A stretch of DNA of 19,684 nt from an uncultured Moraxella sp. (GCA_916720335.1 CAKAQU010000017.1:1-19684); one strand, 5' to 3'. Shown: positions 1-8,647, counted from the first letter of the stretch. Notes: generated by a model not told the origin, from the sequence alone. Numbers and translations are program-made.

Positions 1-1
1 G

Positions 2-478
2 CTTTTGGTAGAAGTACAAGCTTTGGTTGATGACGCACATGGTCAGCCAAGACGCATGGCTCTTGGTCTTGATTATCAGCGTCTAGCTATGCTGCTTGCC
101 GTAATGCATCGACATGGGGGCATCCATACCAGTGGTCAGGATGTATATGTCAATGTGGTTGGAGGTGTTAAAGTGATGGAAACCGGTTCTGATTTAGCAG
201 TTTTATTGGCGTGTGCGTCCAGCATTAAAGAAAAAGCCCTACCTTCATCTTTAGCAGTATTTGGGGAGGTTGGTTTATCAGGAGAAATTCGTCCCGTTCC
301 AAGCGGTCAAGAGCGTCTAAAAGAAGCAATGAAACATGGTTTTACTCACGCCATTATCCCAACTGCTAATGCACCAAAAGCAGACAATCCACAATTTTTG
401 GATATTCATATTATTACTGTTAATAGATTAGATGAAGCCATTTACAAAGCATTTAATTTGGAAATTAAAAAAAATTAA
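2..478 (+). CDS. radA: RadA DNA repair/recombination ATPase, C-terminal part (5' end outside window)
   Basis: The reading frame is open from the window edge, so this is the 3' end of a longer gene; the TTG at position 5 is an internal Leu codon, not a start. RadA is a RecA-like ATPase that helps branch migration and processing of recombination intermediates. What is visible is its C-terminal Lon-protease-like domain: the motif LLAVMHRHGG, then VNVVGGVKV.ETG.DLAVLLA, then FGEVGLSGEIRPVPSGQERL, and the closing HGF.HAIIP.ANAPK segment. All are typical of RadA/Sms. The Walker A and KNRFG motifs would lie upstream, outside the window. The stop (TAA) falls only about 10 bp before the -35 box of the following tRNA promoter, so the tRNA can be transcribed alone. 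The assignment is firm; completeness cannot be judged. Confidence 0.95.
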   Translation, partial: LLVEVQALVDDAHGQPRRMALGLDYQRLAMLLAVMHRHGGIHTSGQDVYVNVVGGVKVMETGSDLAVLLACASSIKEKALPSSLAVFGEVGLSGEIRPVPSGQERLKEAMKHGFTHAIIPTANAPKADNPQFLDIHIITVNRLDEAIYKAFNLEIKKN

Positions 479-487
479 AAAAAATAC

Positions 488-515
488 TTGACAGTTTAAA
501 AATATCATCTATAAT
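488..515 (+). promoter_or_regulatory. Consensus sigma70-type promoter of tRNA-Leu
   Basis: A perfect -35 box TTGACA (488-493) and a perfect -10 box TATAAT (510-515) are separated by 16 bp. Transcription would begin near 522, about 24 nt before the mature tRNA. The promoter starts 10 bp after the radA stop codon, so the tRNA has independent expression. Both hexamers match the consensus exactly, which is uncommon and fits a highly expressed stable RNA. Confidence 0.85.
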
Positions 516-545
516 ACACGCATATCTGATGGATGAATATTTATT

Positions 546-632
546 GCCAGTGTGGTGAAATTGGTAGACACGACGGATTCAAAATCCGTTGCCTTTAAAA
601 GCGTGTCGGTTCGAGTCCGACCACTGGTACCA
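546..632 (+). tRNA. tRNA-Leu (anticodon CAA)
   Basis: This is an 87-nt class II tRNA with encoded CCA (630-632). The acceptor stem GCCAGTG pairs with CACTGGT, with a G-U pair at the first position. The D-arm sequence contains GAAATTGGTAGACA. The anticodon arm ACGGA-TTCAAAA-TCCGT places CAA at 580-582, reading UUG leucine codons. A long variable arm (TTGCCTTTAAAAGCGTG) and the T arm TCGGT-TCGAGTC-CGACC follow. All parts expected of tRNA-Leu are present. It is flanked by its own promoter and a terminator-like hairpin, and appears to be a single-gene unit. Confidence 0.97.
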
Positions 633-667
633 TTAAATATTTGTACTTGATAACTATATATAATATT

Positions 668-700
668 ATCCCTAAATTCTTATAGATTTAGGGATTTTTA
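668..700 (+). terminator. Intrinsic terminator downstream of tRNA-Leu
   Basis: The repeat CCCTAAAT (670-677) pairs with ATTTAGGG (686-693), and two more A-T pairs extend the stem to about 10 bp. The loop is 8 nt and a short T-rich run (TTTTTA) follows. It sits 36 nt after the tRNA 3' end. The stem is AT-rich, so efficiency may be moderate. Confidence 0.7.
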
Positions 701-795
701 TTGTCTATAAAATTTATCAAATTTACATACAATAAACAATGCATTTATGCACATAAGCCCCAAATAATATTGTTAAATTACATATTGGCTGTTTT

Positions 796-1650
796 TTATT
801 CTGGCAACTGCAATAATTCCAGTAAGTGAATAAAACGCCCTTCCACATCAACCACTGTAATCTGCCAGTTATCAATGACAACTGTCTCACCTTGTAGATT
901 ACTAACCGCCCCTAATGCTTGCATTACCAAACCGCCCATGGTATCAACATCAGTATCATCAAAATGTGAACCTATCTCTTCATTACAGCTGCCAATCAAA
1001 GTTGCTGCCTGCACAAGCCAAACATTAGGTTTTTCAGGATGCTTAACAATATTATTAATGGTACTGTCTTCCTCAATATCATCGTGCTCGTCCACAATAT
1101 CGCCAACAATTTCCTCTAGCAAGTCCTCCATTGTTACAATTCCCGATATAGAACCAAATTCATCCAGTACAATCGCCATATGTACTTGAGCTTTTTGCAG
1201 TGAGCGTAGCAATATATCAGCACGAGATGTTTCAGAAATGTATAAAGGTTTACGTACTAACCTAGTAAGTTGTAAATAGTTATCTTTGCCATCGGCTTTA
1301 TCTTTTAAGATTCCAATTAAATCTTTAACCAAAAAAATACCTAAGACTGCATTTTCATCATGTACATCAAAAACAGGATAACGAGAATGCTCAGTTTCTT
1401 GAATTAAAGATAAAATTTCATCCAAATCAGCATCGCTTTGAATGCCAACTACTTGCGGACGTGGCGTCATGATTTCACGCACCTGCGTTGCTGGCAAATC
1501 CAAAACACCCTCTAGCATATCTACCGTATCTGGTTGCAAAAATTGACGAGAATCATGGACAAGTTTTAACAAGTCATCACGAGTTTCAGGAGCGGTGGAT
1601 AACCAACGTTTTAAACCGCGCGTCCAGCTGCTAGAATGGTCGTCAGACAT
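796..1650 (-). CDS. corC: CorC-type CBS-domain protein (magnesium/cobalt tolerance)
   Basis: CorC (YbeX) family protein of 284 residues, close to the usual length near 290. It has no DUF21 membrane domain, so it is the soluble type. Visible parts are the entry motif VREIMTPRPQVV (about residues 57-68), a first CBS domain (about 60-118) with the SRYPVFD segment, a second CBS domain (about 128-186) containing MAIVLDEFGSISGIVTMEDLLEEIVGDI, and a C-terminal CorC/HlyC transporter-associated domain (about 205-280). The family is linked to Mg2+/Co2+ homeostasis and, in other species, to ribosome-related functions near ybeY; here those usual neighbours (ybeZ, ybeY, lnt) are not adjacent. The start is supported by AAGGA about 8 nt upstream of ATG. 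The next gene upstream on this strand is 131 bp away, so it may have its own promoter, which I could not pin down. Confidence 0.93.
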   Translation of the reverse strand: MSDDHSSSWTRGLKRWLSTAPETRDDLLKLVHDSRQFLQPDTVDMLEGVLDLPATQVREIMTPRPQVVGIQSDADLDEILSLIQETEHSRYPVFDVHDENAVLGIFLVKDLIGILKDKADGKDNYLQLTRLVRKPLYISETSRADILLRSLQKAQVHMAIVLDEFGSISGIVTMEDLLEEIVGDIVDEHDDIEEDSTINNIVKHPEKPNVWLVQAATLIGSCNEEIGSHFDDTDVDTMGGLVMQALGAVSNLQGETVVIDNWQITVVDVEGRFIHLLELLQLPE

Positions 1651-1781
1651 AATTTTTCCTTTTTGTACAATTTCTTATTTATGTAACCTATTTTAATTTA
1701 ACTGATTTTAATAAAATATTCAATCCAAAAAACTTTTTTATTCAATCTTATTTTTGCGTCATTGACAAGATAAACCAATTA

Positions 1782-2276
1782 TTAGATAGTTACCCATTTT
1801 ACTACACGTTCTTCCATTTCTTCATCTGTAAAATTAAGCTCAGAAACACAACGCCCAGCTGCACCGACTTTTTTCAAAGCTGTTTGATGTGTATTTTCAT
1901 CTGCAACCAAACGATGCCAAGATGGTAGGTTTTGTCCAAGGTACAATCTTTTATAGGCGCAATGTTTAGGCAGCCAAAGCATATCTGGCAACATTTGATA
2001 AGTTAAAGTGATGCAATCAGGAACAAATTTCTGGCGATTGGGGTAATTAGAACACAATCCTGTATGAGTATTCAAAAGTTGGCATGCCACATCTGTATAT
2101 TCAGTAAACCGAACGTCAGTATCATCTAAGTATTTCACCAAACAGCAGACTCCACAGCCATCACATAAAGCCTCCCATTCAGCAGAATTTAACTGCTCTA
2201 AAGGATATAACTGCCAAAAGTTTGGACGAAGTTGGTTATTCTTAACAGCACAGTTTTGAGAAAAAAAATCACTCAT
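1782..2276 (-). CDS. YcgN/UPF0260-type cysteine cluster protein (putative Zn/Fe-binding)
   Basis: This 164-residue protein matches the YcgN (UPF0260) family by its pattern: FWQLYPLEQLNSAEWEALCDGCGVCC near the N-terminus, then VACQLLNTHTGLCSNYPNR, FVPDCITLT, LPDMLWLPKHCAYK, and LPSWHRL. Cysteines at about residues 38, 41, 44, 45, 65, 75 and 88 form the CxxCxxCC-type cluster that the wider YkgJ family is thought to use for zinc or iron binding. The biochemical function of the family is not established. No signal peptide or membrane segment is visible, so it is probably cytoplasmic. The gene lies downstream of the HIT gene in the same direction, but an inverted-repeat region of nearly 200 bp separates them. 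Confidence 0.85.
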   Translation of the reverse strand: MSDFFSQNCAVKNNQLRPNFWQLYPLEQLNSAEWEALCDGCGVCCLVKYLDDTDVRFTEYTDVACQLLNTHTGLCSNYPNRQKFVPDCITLTYQMLPDMLWLPKHCAYKRLYLGQNLPSWHRLVADENTHQTALKKVGAAGRCVSELNFTDEEMEERVVKWVTI

Positions 2277-2336
2277 GAATACTAAATTGAAGTAGCTAGA
2301 TAAAATATCTGTATAAAAGATTGACGTATTAATGAC

Positions 2337-2417
2337 TTAAAGCGATAACAACCCCCTTATAGTTTTTAAATCGTGTTCTTAAAACACAATTTTATTATTT
2401 AGAATGCATCGCTTTAA
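2337..2417. repeat. 81-bp unit bounded by 10-bp perfect inverted repeats, with an inner hairpin
   Basis: TTAAAGCGAT at 2337-2346 is exactly inverted as ATCGCTTTAA at 2408-2417. In between, GTGTT (2373-2377) pairs with AACAC (2383-2387) around a 5-nt loop, with a possible AAAT/ATTT extension beyond one mismatch. The unit fills much of the 195-bp gap between the HIT gene and the YcgN-type gene. It could be a folded leader of the YcgN-type transcript, a processing or termination structure, or a degenerate miniature element. No good T-run follows the inner hairpin on the minus strand, and no clear target duplication apart from the TTAA ends is seen. Confidence 0.45.
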
Positions 2418-2471
2418 TTTTATAATACTTTGAAATAATTATTAAATTTTATAAATTCTTTAAAAAAAGTA

Positions 2472-2909
2472 TTATACATTCATCTGCCAGTCAAAAGGCA
2501 TCTGATGATGGCCACGCAGTGCCATCATTAGCGTTTGCTGCATATGTTGCAAAACTTCAGCGGTATAAGGAACAGATTGTACTCCCCAAACAGGGTTTGG
2601 CCAACGCACGTCGTTTTGATAACGCACAATATGATGAAAATGCAGCTGTGAAACCTGATTGCCAAGTGCTGCCACATTCATTTTATCAGCACCAAAAATC
2701 TTTGCCATTTGGCTTGAAGTCCAGCTTGATTCGCGTAAAAATTGCACTTGGTCAGCGGCACTTAATTCATAAATTTCTTTTACGCCAGAAACTCTTGGCA
2801 CTAAAATCAACCAAGGAAATTGACAATCATTCATTAGTCTAACTGTAGAAAGTGGAAAATCGCCCACCAAAAAAGTATCCTTGGCTAAGGTTGGATGTAA
2901 TTGAAACAT
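2472..2909 (-). CDS. HIT (histidine triad) domain protein
   Basis: 145-residue HIT-family protein. The N-terminal half has the FQLHPTLAKDTFLVGDFPLS..RLMNDCQFPWLILVPR pattern and the C-terminal half the active-site stretch NQVSQLHFHHIVRYQNDVRWPNPVWG. The catalytic segment reads QLHFHHI, with histidines at about 90, 92 and 93, so the first position of the classical HxHxH triad is Gln, as is usual in this proteobacterial branch. HIT proteins are nucleotide hydrolases or transferases; the substrate here cannot be predicted. It lies 79 bp downstream of mfd in the same direction. I see no convincing Shine-Dalgarno sequence at the annotated ATG, although the N-terminus matches the family start. Confidence 0.9.
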   Translation of the reverse strand: MFQLHPTLAKDTFLVGDFPLSTVRLMNDCQFPWLILVPRVSGVKEIYELSAADQVQFLRESSWTSSQMAKIFGADKMNVAALGNQVSQLHFHHIVRYQNDVRWPNPVWGVQSVPYTAEVLQHMQQTLMMALRGHHQMPFDWQMNV

Positions 2910-2988
2910 AACTATACTCTTTGTATTTATAAATTTTAACCATTCATTTTAACATAAATCTTGTCAAGATTAGGTAAAATCTTATCTT

Positions 2989-5900
2989 TTAATGCTGCAT
3001 TTGATGTTTTTGTAAGTAATTTATGAGCTCAAAGGCAATTTGGATACGCTCCTTGACCGTTTTAGCAGTTTTAAATACCTGCTTTAATCCAGAACCGCCA
3101 TGCATACGATAACTGCTATCAGATTGCAGTAATTGAATAATTGCTAATGAATCAACGGGCGTATCTTCTTTAAACTCAAGTATCATTGCATTTTCAGACA
3201 AATCCATTTTACTAACGCCTAAAGGCTGGGATAAGACACGTAAGCGATGAACATCAAAAAGCTGTTCAGCCGGCAATGGCAAAATCCCAAATCGGTCAAT
3301 CATTTCAATACGAATCTCATTTAATTCAGTCAAATTTTCTGCATTAGCAATGCGTTTGTATATCAACAAACGTTCATGCACATCGCCTAAATAATCAGCA
3401 GGAATCAATGCGGACGCGTGAATATTAATATCATTCACCAAATCTAATGCCGTGGTTAGTTTAGGGTTTTTGCCCATTTTAACAGCTTTTGTGGCGCGTT
3501 CTAACATATCCATATACAAACCAAAACCAATTGCTTGCATATTGCCACTTTGTTCTTTACCTAAAATCTCGCCTGCTCCACGAATTTGTAAATCTTCACT
3601 TGCTAAAATAAACCCAGAACCCAATGTGTTAGCACGCACAATCGCATCAAGACGTTTTTTAGCATCTGCGTTCAATCCCTTTATTGATGGCACAAGCAGA
3701 TAACAATACGCTTGATGGTGACTTCTGCCAACCCGTCCACGCAGTTGGTGCAGCTGTGCTAAACCAAATTTATCTGCCCGGTTAATAATAATGGTATTTG
3801 CACTTGGTACGTCAATACCCGTTTCAATAATGGTACTTGCAACCAGTACGTTGTATTTTTTATGGTAAAAATCACTCATGACCGCCGATAAATTTTGCTC
3901 AGACATTTGACCATGAGCAATGCCAACTCTTGCCTCAACAATCAATTCAGTCAATGTTTGCGCCATTGCATCAATGCTTGCCAAATCATTATGCAAAAAA
4001 TATACCTGTCCACCGCGCAAAATTTCTCTTAGAATTGCTTCTTTGATTGTTTCATCTTGTTTTGGCATCACAAATGTTTTGATAGCAAGGCGGCGAGCAG
4101 GCGGGGTTGCAATAATTGAAATATCCTGCATGCCTGATAATGTCATATTCAGCGTTCGTGGAATTGGCGTTGCCGTCATTGATAACGCATCAATATCGGT
4201 TTGCATGGCTTTAATTTTTTGCTTATGACGAACCCCAAAACGATGTTCTTCATCAATAATCATTAAACCTAAATTTTTGAAAATAACGTCGTCTTGTAAA
4301 AGTTTATGGGTGCCAATGACGATATCGATTTTACCCTCTGCCAAATCCGTCAAAACTTTATCTTGATGTTTTTTTGTGCCAAAACGCGATAAACTTTCAA
4401 TACGTACTGGCCAATCAGCAAAACGACTACGAAAACTTTCTTCGTGTTGTCCTGCCAAAAGAGTTGTAGGCACTAATACCGCAACCTGAAAACCTGCCAT
4501 GACTGCGATAAATGCTGCTCGCATTGCTACTTCAGTTTTACCAAAACCCACGTCGCCACATATCAGCCTATCCATTGGCTTTGATTGTTTCATATCAAAA
4601 ATCACACTATCAATCGCCATTTTTTGGTCAGCTGTCTCTTCATATGCAAATTGACTAGCAAATAATTCATATTGAGGGATATCTACAGAAAAACTAATAC
4701 CCTCTTTGGCGTTTCTTCGTGCTTGGATATTAAGCAATTCAGCAGCAACATCATAGATTTGTTCAAGTGTTTTTTGTTTGGCTTTATCCCATTTGCCACT
4801 ACCAATCTTAGTTAATGGCACCAAGTCTGTTTCAGCACCACTATAACGCCCGATCAATGATAAATTGGTAATTGGCACATAAATACTGGCATCTTCAGCA
4901 TATTTTAGATGAATAAATTCTTGCTCGCCCTCCCCAACATCAAGTACTGTTAATCCCTGATAGCGCCCAATGCCGTGTTCAAGATGAACAACTAAAGCCC
5001 CTTCATGCAGTTCACTGACCGATTTTAACAAAAAAGCATCGGCGGCGGCTACTTGGCGGCGGCGACGTGTCTGAAGAATTTGCCGACCAAATAATTGGGT
5101 CTCGGTTATCACACAAAAGCCAAAATTGGCGCTCTCAAACCACAAATCATCTTCAATGGTTGCTACTGTTAAAGCAATTTTTTCAGCGCATAAATCCTGA
5201 TGTAAACCACAAAATTCATCAAAATCATCTACTTGAATCAGTTTAATTTTATCTTGTAGCAATTCTCGCAAAATTTCTCGCCGTCCTCTTGATTCTGCAA
5301 CTAGCAGCACGGGTTTTTGACAAGTTTTTACAAATGTCAAAAATTTTTCAAGTGGTTCAGCTTGTTGATGATTGATTAAAATATCAGGTAGCGCCAACGA
5401 TTGAGCGTCTAAAAATGCGTTTACCTGATGAGCGTGGTTATTTTGAGTTTGCAGCAAAACTTTTGGGTAGTCTTTTAGTTTGGCAAAAAATTCCTCACTG
5501 GGCAAAAAAAGCTGAATGGGCGGTAAAATAGGTACGTTTTTATTGTGCGCATATGATTGATAACGGCTACTGACTTTTTCCCAAAATCCATCATAAGCTG
5601 CAGCTATATCACCGCTACTCAATAAAAGAGTATTGCTGGGTAAATAGCTAAATAATGAGCCGTTTTTTTGCCAATCGTCAGCATCAAAAAACAGTGGCAA
5701 ATAATATTCAATACCTGACGGAGCAATCCCTTGCATAACATCATTGTAAAGCTCAAATTTACGAGCTGAAACGTCGCTAAAAATACTGGCAAAATTTTGA
5801 CGAAATTGCTCACGCCCTTCTTCTAATGGAAACTCCTTGGCAGGTAAAACATCAAACATGGTCAGTTTTGCTTTTTTGGGCAATTTATCAGCAACAAATA

Positions 5901-6555
5901 GGCTTTCATCGGTCAGACTTTGCGCTTTTAATGCTGCTAAAGACTCTTCATTTAATGTTCTTTGAGTTTGTGGATTAAAAAAACGCATGCTTTCTATCTG
6001 ATTGTCAAACAAATCAATTCGTAATGGCAATGCTTGACCCATGACAAAGATATCTACAATACTACCACGCACCGCAAATTCACCAGGCTCAAAAACATTC
6101 TCAACATGAAAATAACCTGCTTTTTCCAATCGTGATTGCCAATTTGCAATATCAAAAATATCACCTACTGCCAGTTTTAGATAACGCCCCAAAAGATAAC
6201 TTGGCGGTGTGATTCTTTGCATTAGCGTTTGCACACTTACCAACAGAACACCTTGGGCTGGCATATTGGTTAGTAAACTGATGCGTTCTGAAATTACTTC
6301 TTGTTGAACTGGAAGCTGGTCATAAACCAGTGTTTCATAATCAGCAAATACATGAGCTTTAACCCCAAAAAAGGCTAACTGGTTTTCTATGCGATTAACC
6401 TGATTTTGACTATCAGCAACCCATAAAATCAGCGGAGCATCTTTTTTTTGGCTGTACTGGCTTACCCAAAAAGCTGCCGCTAATCCAAAAAGTGGATTAA
6501 AATAGGTAGTGTAAGCAGGTTTTAAAATAGGGCATTGCAGCGCTAGACCATTCAT
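2989..6555 (-). CDS. mfd: Transcription-repair coupling factor Mfd
   Basis: 1188 residues, slightly longer than the E. coli protein (1148). Mfd binds RNA polymerase stalled at DNA lesions, removes it and recruits the UvrABC excision system. Domains in order: an N-terminal UvrB-like module (about 1-350, with VFEPGEFAVRGSIVDIF), a CarD-like RNA polymerase interaction domain (EGALVVHLEHGIGRYQGL and following, about residue 520-600), a superfamily 2 translocase with Walker A GDVGFGKT (667-674), DEEH box (768-771), SMTATPIPRTL, and QLRGRVGRS, and a C-terminal TRCF domain. All helicase motifs look intact. The start is supported by AAAGGA about 8 nt upstream of ATG. The upstream gene ppiD is separated by a strong terminator, so mfd should have its own promoter in 6556-6656. 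Confidence 0.97.
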   Translation of the reverse strand: MNGLALQCPILKPAYTTYFNPLFGLAAAFWVSQYSQKKDAPLILWVADSQNQVNRIENQLAFFGVKAHVFADYETLVYDQLPVQQEVISERISLLTNMPAQGVLLVSVQTLMQRITPPSYLLGRYLKLAVGDIFDIANWQSRLEKAGYFHVENVFEPGEFAVRGSIVDIFVMGQALPLRIDLFDNQIESMRFFNPQTQRTLNEESLAALKAQSLTDESLFVADKLPKKAKLTMFDVLPAKEFPLEEGREQFRQNFASIFSDVSARKFELYNDVMQGIAPSGIEYYLPLFFDADDWQKNGSLFSYLPSNTLLLSSGDIAAAYDGFWEKVSSRYQSYAHNKNVPILPPIQLFLPSEEFFAKLKDYPKVLLQTQNNHAHQVNAFLDAQSLALPDILINHQQAEPLEKFLTFVKTCQKPVLLVAESRGRREILRELLQDKIKLIQVDDFDEFCGLHQDLCAEKIALTVATIEDDLWFESANFGFCVITETQLFGRQILQTRRRRQVAAADAFLLKSVSELHEGALVVHLEHGIGRYQGLTVLDVGEGEQEFIHLKYAEDASIYVPITNLSLIGRYSGAETDLVPLTKIGSGKWDKAKQKTLEQIYDVAAELLNIQARRNAKEGISFSVDIPQYELFASQFAYEETADQKMAIDSVIFDMKQSKPMDRLICGDVGFGKTEVAMRAAFIAVMAGFQVAVLVPTTLLAGQHEESFRSRFADWPVRIESLSRFGTKKHQDKVLTDLAEGKIDIVIGTHKLLQDDVIFKNLGLMIIDEEHRFGVRHKQKIKAMQTDIDALSMTATPIPRTLNMTLSGMQDISIIATPPARRLAIKTFVMPKQDETIKEAILREILRGGQVYFLHNDLASIDAMAQTLTELIVEARVGIAHGQMSEQNLSAVMSDFYHKKYNVLVASTIIETGIDVPSANTIIINRADKFGLAQLHQLRGRVGRSHHQAYCYLLVPSIKGLNADAKKRLDAIVRANTLGSGFILASEDLQIRGAGEILGKEQSGNMQAIGFGLYMDMLERATKAVKMGKNPKLTTALDLVNDINIHASALIPADYLGDVHERLLIYKRIANAENLTELNEIRIEMIDRFGILPLPAEQLFDVHRLRVLSQPLGVSKMDLSENAMILEFKEDTPVDSLAIIQLLQSDSSYRMHGGSGLKQVFKTAKTVKERIQIAFELINYLQKHQMQH

Positions 6556-6616
6556 CCAAAAATCCTTTCAAGTGATAAAACAAGGACAAAATACAATCAA
6601 AGTATCATTTGTTTTA

Positions 6617-6640
6617 GTTAAGTTTTAATTAATACTTAAC
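6617..6640. repeat. 24-bp dyad in the mfd upstream region
   Basis: GTTAAGT (6617-6623) is perfectly inverted as ACTTAAC (6634-6640), with a 10-bp AT-only centre. It lies about 62 bp upstream of the mfd start codon and just after the ppiD terminator, where a promoter for mfd is expected. A weak candidate promoter overlaps its 3' end on the minus strand (TTAAAA, 16 bp, GATACT). It could be an operator, or merely an AT-rich chance palindrome. Confidence 0.3.
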
Positions 6641-6644
6641 AATC

Positions 6645-6682
6645 AAAAAAAGTAAACCCATATTCGCCAAAACGAATATGGG
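6645..6682 (-). terminator. Intrinsic terminator downstream of ppiD
   Basis: CCCATATTCG (6657-6666) and CGAATATGGG (6673-6682) form a perfect 10-bp stem with a 6-nt loop. Read on the minus strand it begins 15 nt after the ppiD stop and is followed by TTTACTTTTTTT. A further outer pair, CAATCAAA (6640-6647) with TTTGATTG (6688-6695), can enlarge the structure. This separates ppiD from mfd. Confidence 0.85.
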
Positions 6683-6696
6683 AATGCTTTGATTGT

Positions 6697-8541
6697 TTAT
6701 TGTGCATTTAAAGCTTGGGTATTGATTTCTACTTTTTTGGTGTCTTTTAAATATTGCAGATAATCAGATAGCTGGTCTTGACCTGCATTAGAACGAATGA
6801 CAAACTGGATTTGCATTCTTTGCGCTTTGTCAAGTTGGCTTTGACTGTTGGCAACAATTTTGCTACCCACCATTAAACTTGCGCCCTCATCCGTCTGCAC
6901 AGCCCATAATGACACATCACCATCATCTTGACTAAACAAACTGGCTTTTTCAGCAGCATTCAAAGCAGGGCTTTGTACGCTCACCACGCCTATACTGGCA
7001 TCTTTGGTTGCTAACGCCTTAGGATTGCCTTTATTTTCAGCAATTTTTGACAAAACTGCTTCATAGGCCAACTGGCTTGCTTTTTCTTTGGTAATCAACA
7101 ATTTTACTTGATTAGTTGCTTCTTCTAGGCTTAAATTTTTAGCAGCTTGATAGTTATCTGCTTGTATCCATAAAGTCTTACCCGCTACGTCAAGATTGAC
7201 ACTGGTTGTTTTTTCAGCAAGAGATTTTTCATCAAAGGCAGCTGCAAGTACCGTAGGCATGGATAATTCAGTTTGATTATTTTCTTGAGGGTAAGATGCA
7301 ATCGTTTTCACCGTCATATTCATTTCTTTGGCAATATCGCTAATACCCATGCCATCGGTTGCCATGTTATTAATTTTGGCAATGGTTTCTTTAATGGCAT
7401 CATCACGCTTTTGGGCTATGGCAAGACGGGTTAATTCATCTTTAACGCTGTCAAAGGTTGGCGCATCAGAAGCTTTTAGCACCTTAAAAATTTGTACACC
7501 AAAAGCCGTTTTTACAGGCTCACTAACATCACCTACTGCTAATTTTTGAATAACACCGCTAACCATTTGGGCATCTTGACCAAAAACATCCGGATTAAAT
7601 GCGCCAATCGCCCCACCTGTCTTGCCCGTTGGGTCGTCAGAGTAGGTTTTAGCAAGTGATTCAAAAGATTCACCTTTGGCTAATTTTTCGCTAATCTCTT
7701 TGGCTTTGGCGTCAGCGTCTGTACCTGTTAATAAAATTTGAGCCAGCTCTTTTGTACCTGCACCTACACTTTGCAAATAAATCTGATATTGTGCTTGCAG
7801 CTCTTCTTGAGTGGGCGCTTCAGCTTTAATGGCGTCCTTATCCAATTCTAGATAATTGAGTGTGATGGTTGCTGGTATTTTCAACTCAGCTTTATGAGCT
7901 TCATAATAACTTTTAATTTCATCATCACCAACGCTGACTTTATCAGCAAAATCTTGCCAAGAATAACGATATAACCAAACTTCACGGTTTTTTGATTGTA
8001 AATCAATCAAACGGCTGATTTGCCATTCTGGATAAATTGCCTGACTTAAAATACTGCTTGTTAATTGCCGCAAACTTAATTGAGTGCGAAAAATTTCAAA
8101 CAACATCTTATTTGTCATGCCACGACTTTGCAGATATTGAGCGAATAACTCATTGGAAAAATTTCCATTTTCATCGGCAAAGCTTGGGTCTGTTTGTAGC
8201 AATCGAGTAATGGTCTCATCTGAGATGCTCATGCCCAAAAATTTTGCTTGATTTTCCAATAAAGCACGCGACACAATACTTTCTAGCACTTCGTCAGCCA
8301 GCGCCTTCTCGTTAATTAGACTAGGGTCTGTTGTTTCTTGCAAACGGGCTTTTCTATTAGCCAGTTCATTGTTATACTCTGAGATGCTAATGGCTGTTTT
8401 ATCCACTTTGACCATGTCATTATGACCAATATGACCACCAAAATCTAAATTAGCCACCCCTAAAAAAGCCATTGGGGCAAGTACAATCAACAAAACCAGC
8501 TTACCCAGCCAGCTTTGCATAAATTCACGCATTTTTTCCAT
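6697..8541 (-). CDS. ppiD: PpiD-like membrane-anchored periplasmic chaperone (SurA_N / parvulin)
   Basis: 614-residue protein with a short cytoplasmic N-terminus and a single membrane segment (about residues 12-30, WLGKLVLLIVLAPMAFLGVA), so the bulk lies in the periplasm. A SurA-like N-terminal chaperone region follows (about 40-200), then a parvulin (PpiC) domain (about 262-360) with ELAQILLTGTDADAKAKEI, GESFESLAKTYSDDPTGKTGGAIG and FGVQIFKV, then a second SurA/PpiD-type helical region. PpiD assists folding of secreted and outer membrane proteins at the SecYEG exit. Length and layout match the family (about 620). Position directly after hupB reproduces the lon-hupB-ppiD order of many gammaproteobacteria. 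It has its own promoter and a strong terminator, so it can be expressed apart from hupB. Confidence 0.93.
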   Translation of the reverse strand: MEKMREFMQSWLGKLVLLIVLAPMAFLGVANLDFGGHIGHNDMVKVDKTAISISEYNNELANRKARLQETTDPSLINEKALADEVLESIVSRALLENQAKFLGMSISDETITRLLQTDPSFADENGNFSNELFAQYLQSRGMTNKMLFEIFRTQLSLRQLTSSILSQAIYPEWQISRLIDLQSKNREVWLYRYSWQDFADKVSVGDDEIKSYYEAHKAELKIPATITLNYLELDKDAIKAEAPTQEELQAQYQIYLQSVGAGTKELAQILLTGTDADAKAKEISEKLAKGESFESLAKTYSDDPTGKTGGAIGAFNPDVFGQDAQMVSGVIQKLAVGDVSEPVKTAFGVQIFKVLKASDAPTFDSVKDELTRLAIAQKRDDAIKETIAKINNMATDGMGISDIAKEMNMTVKTIASYPQENNQTELSMPTVLAAAFDEKSLAEKTTSVNLDVAGKTLWIQADNYQAAKNLSLEEATNQVKLLITKEKASQLAYEAVLSKIAENKGNPKALATKDASIGVVSVQSPALNAAEKASLFSQDDGDVSLWAVQTDEGASLMVGSKIVANSQSQLDKAQRMQIQFVIRSNAGQDQLSDYLQYLKDTKKVEINTQALNAQ

Positions 8542-8600
8542 AGAAAACCGTTTATTATGTTTATAAAAACACTTAAAAAAAATGTTAAATCAAAGGTTCT

Positions 8601-8628
8601 ATGATACGCTATTTTAGAAAATTTTCAA
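8601..8628 (-). promoter_or_regulatory. Putative ppiD promoter
   Basis: On the minus strand TTGAAA (8623-8628) and TATCAT (8601-8606) are separated by 16 bp; each hexamer matches five of six consensus bases. It lies after the hupB terminator and about 60 bp before the ppiD start codon. I see no extracytoplasmic-stress (sigmaE-type) signature, although ppiD is stress-regulated in E. coli. Confidence 0.6.
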
Positions 8629-8647
8629 AATATTTTTGGAACTTTAA

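Noticed and set aside
875..1189. Open frames on the strand opposite corC, mfd, tyrA-aroA, copA and other genes
   Set aside because: They mirror strongly supported genes, show low-complexity Ser/Ile/Thr-rich translations and have no family features; treated as shadows.
2962..2967. Perfect TTGACA on the minus strand upstream of the HIT gene
   Set aside because: The sequence 16-18 bp downstream (around AATGGT) does not resemble a -10 box.
2950..2988. Possible mfd terminator (AAGATT/AATCTT short hairpin)
   Set aside because: Only six AT-rich pairs and no T-run follow on the minus strand.
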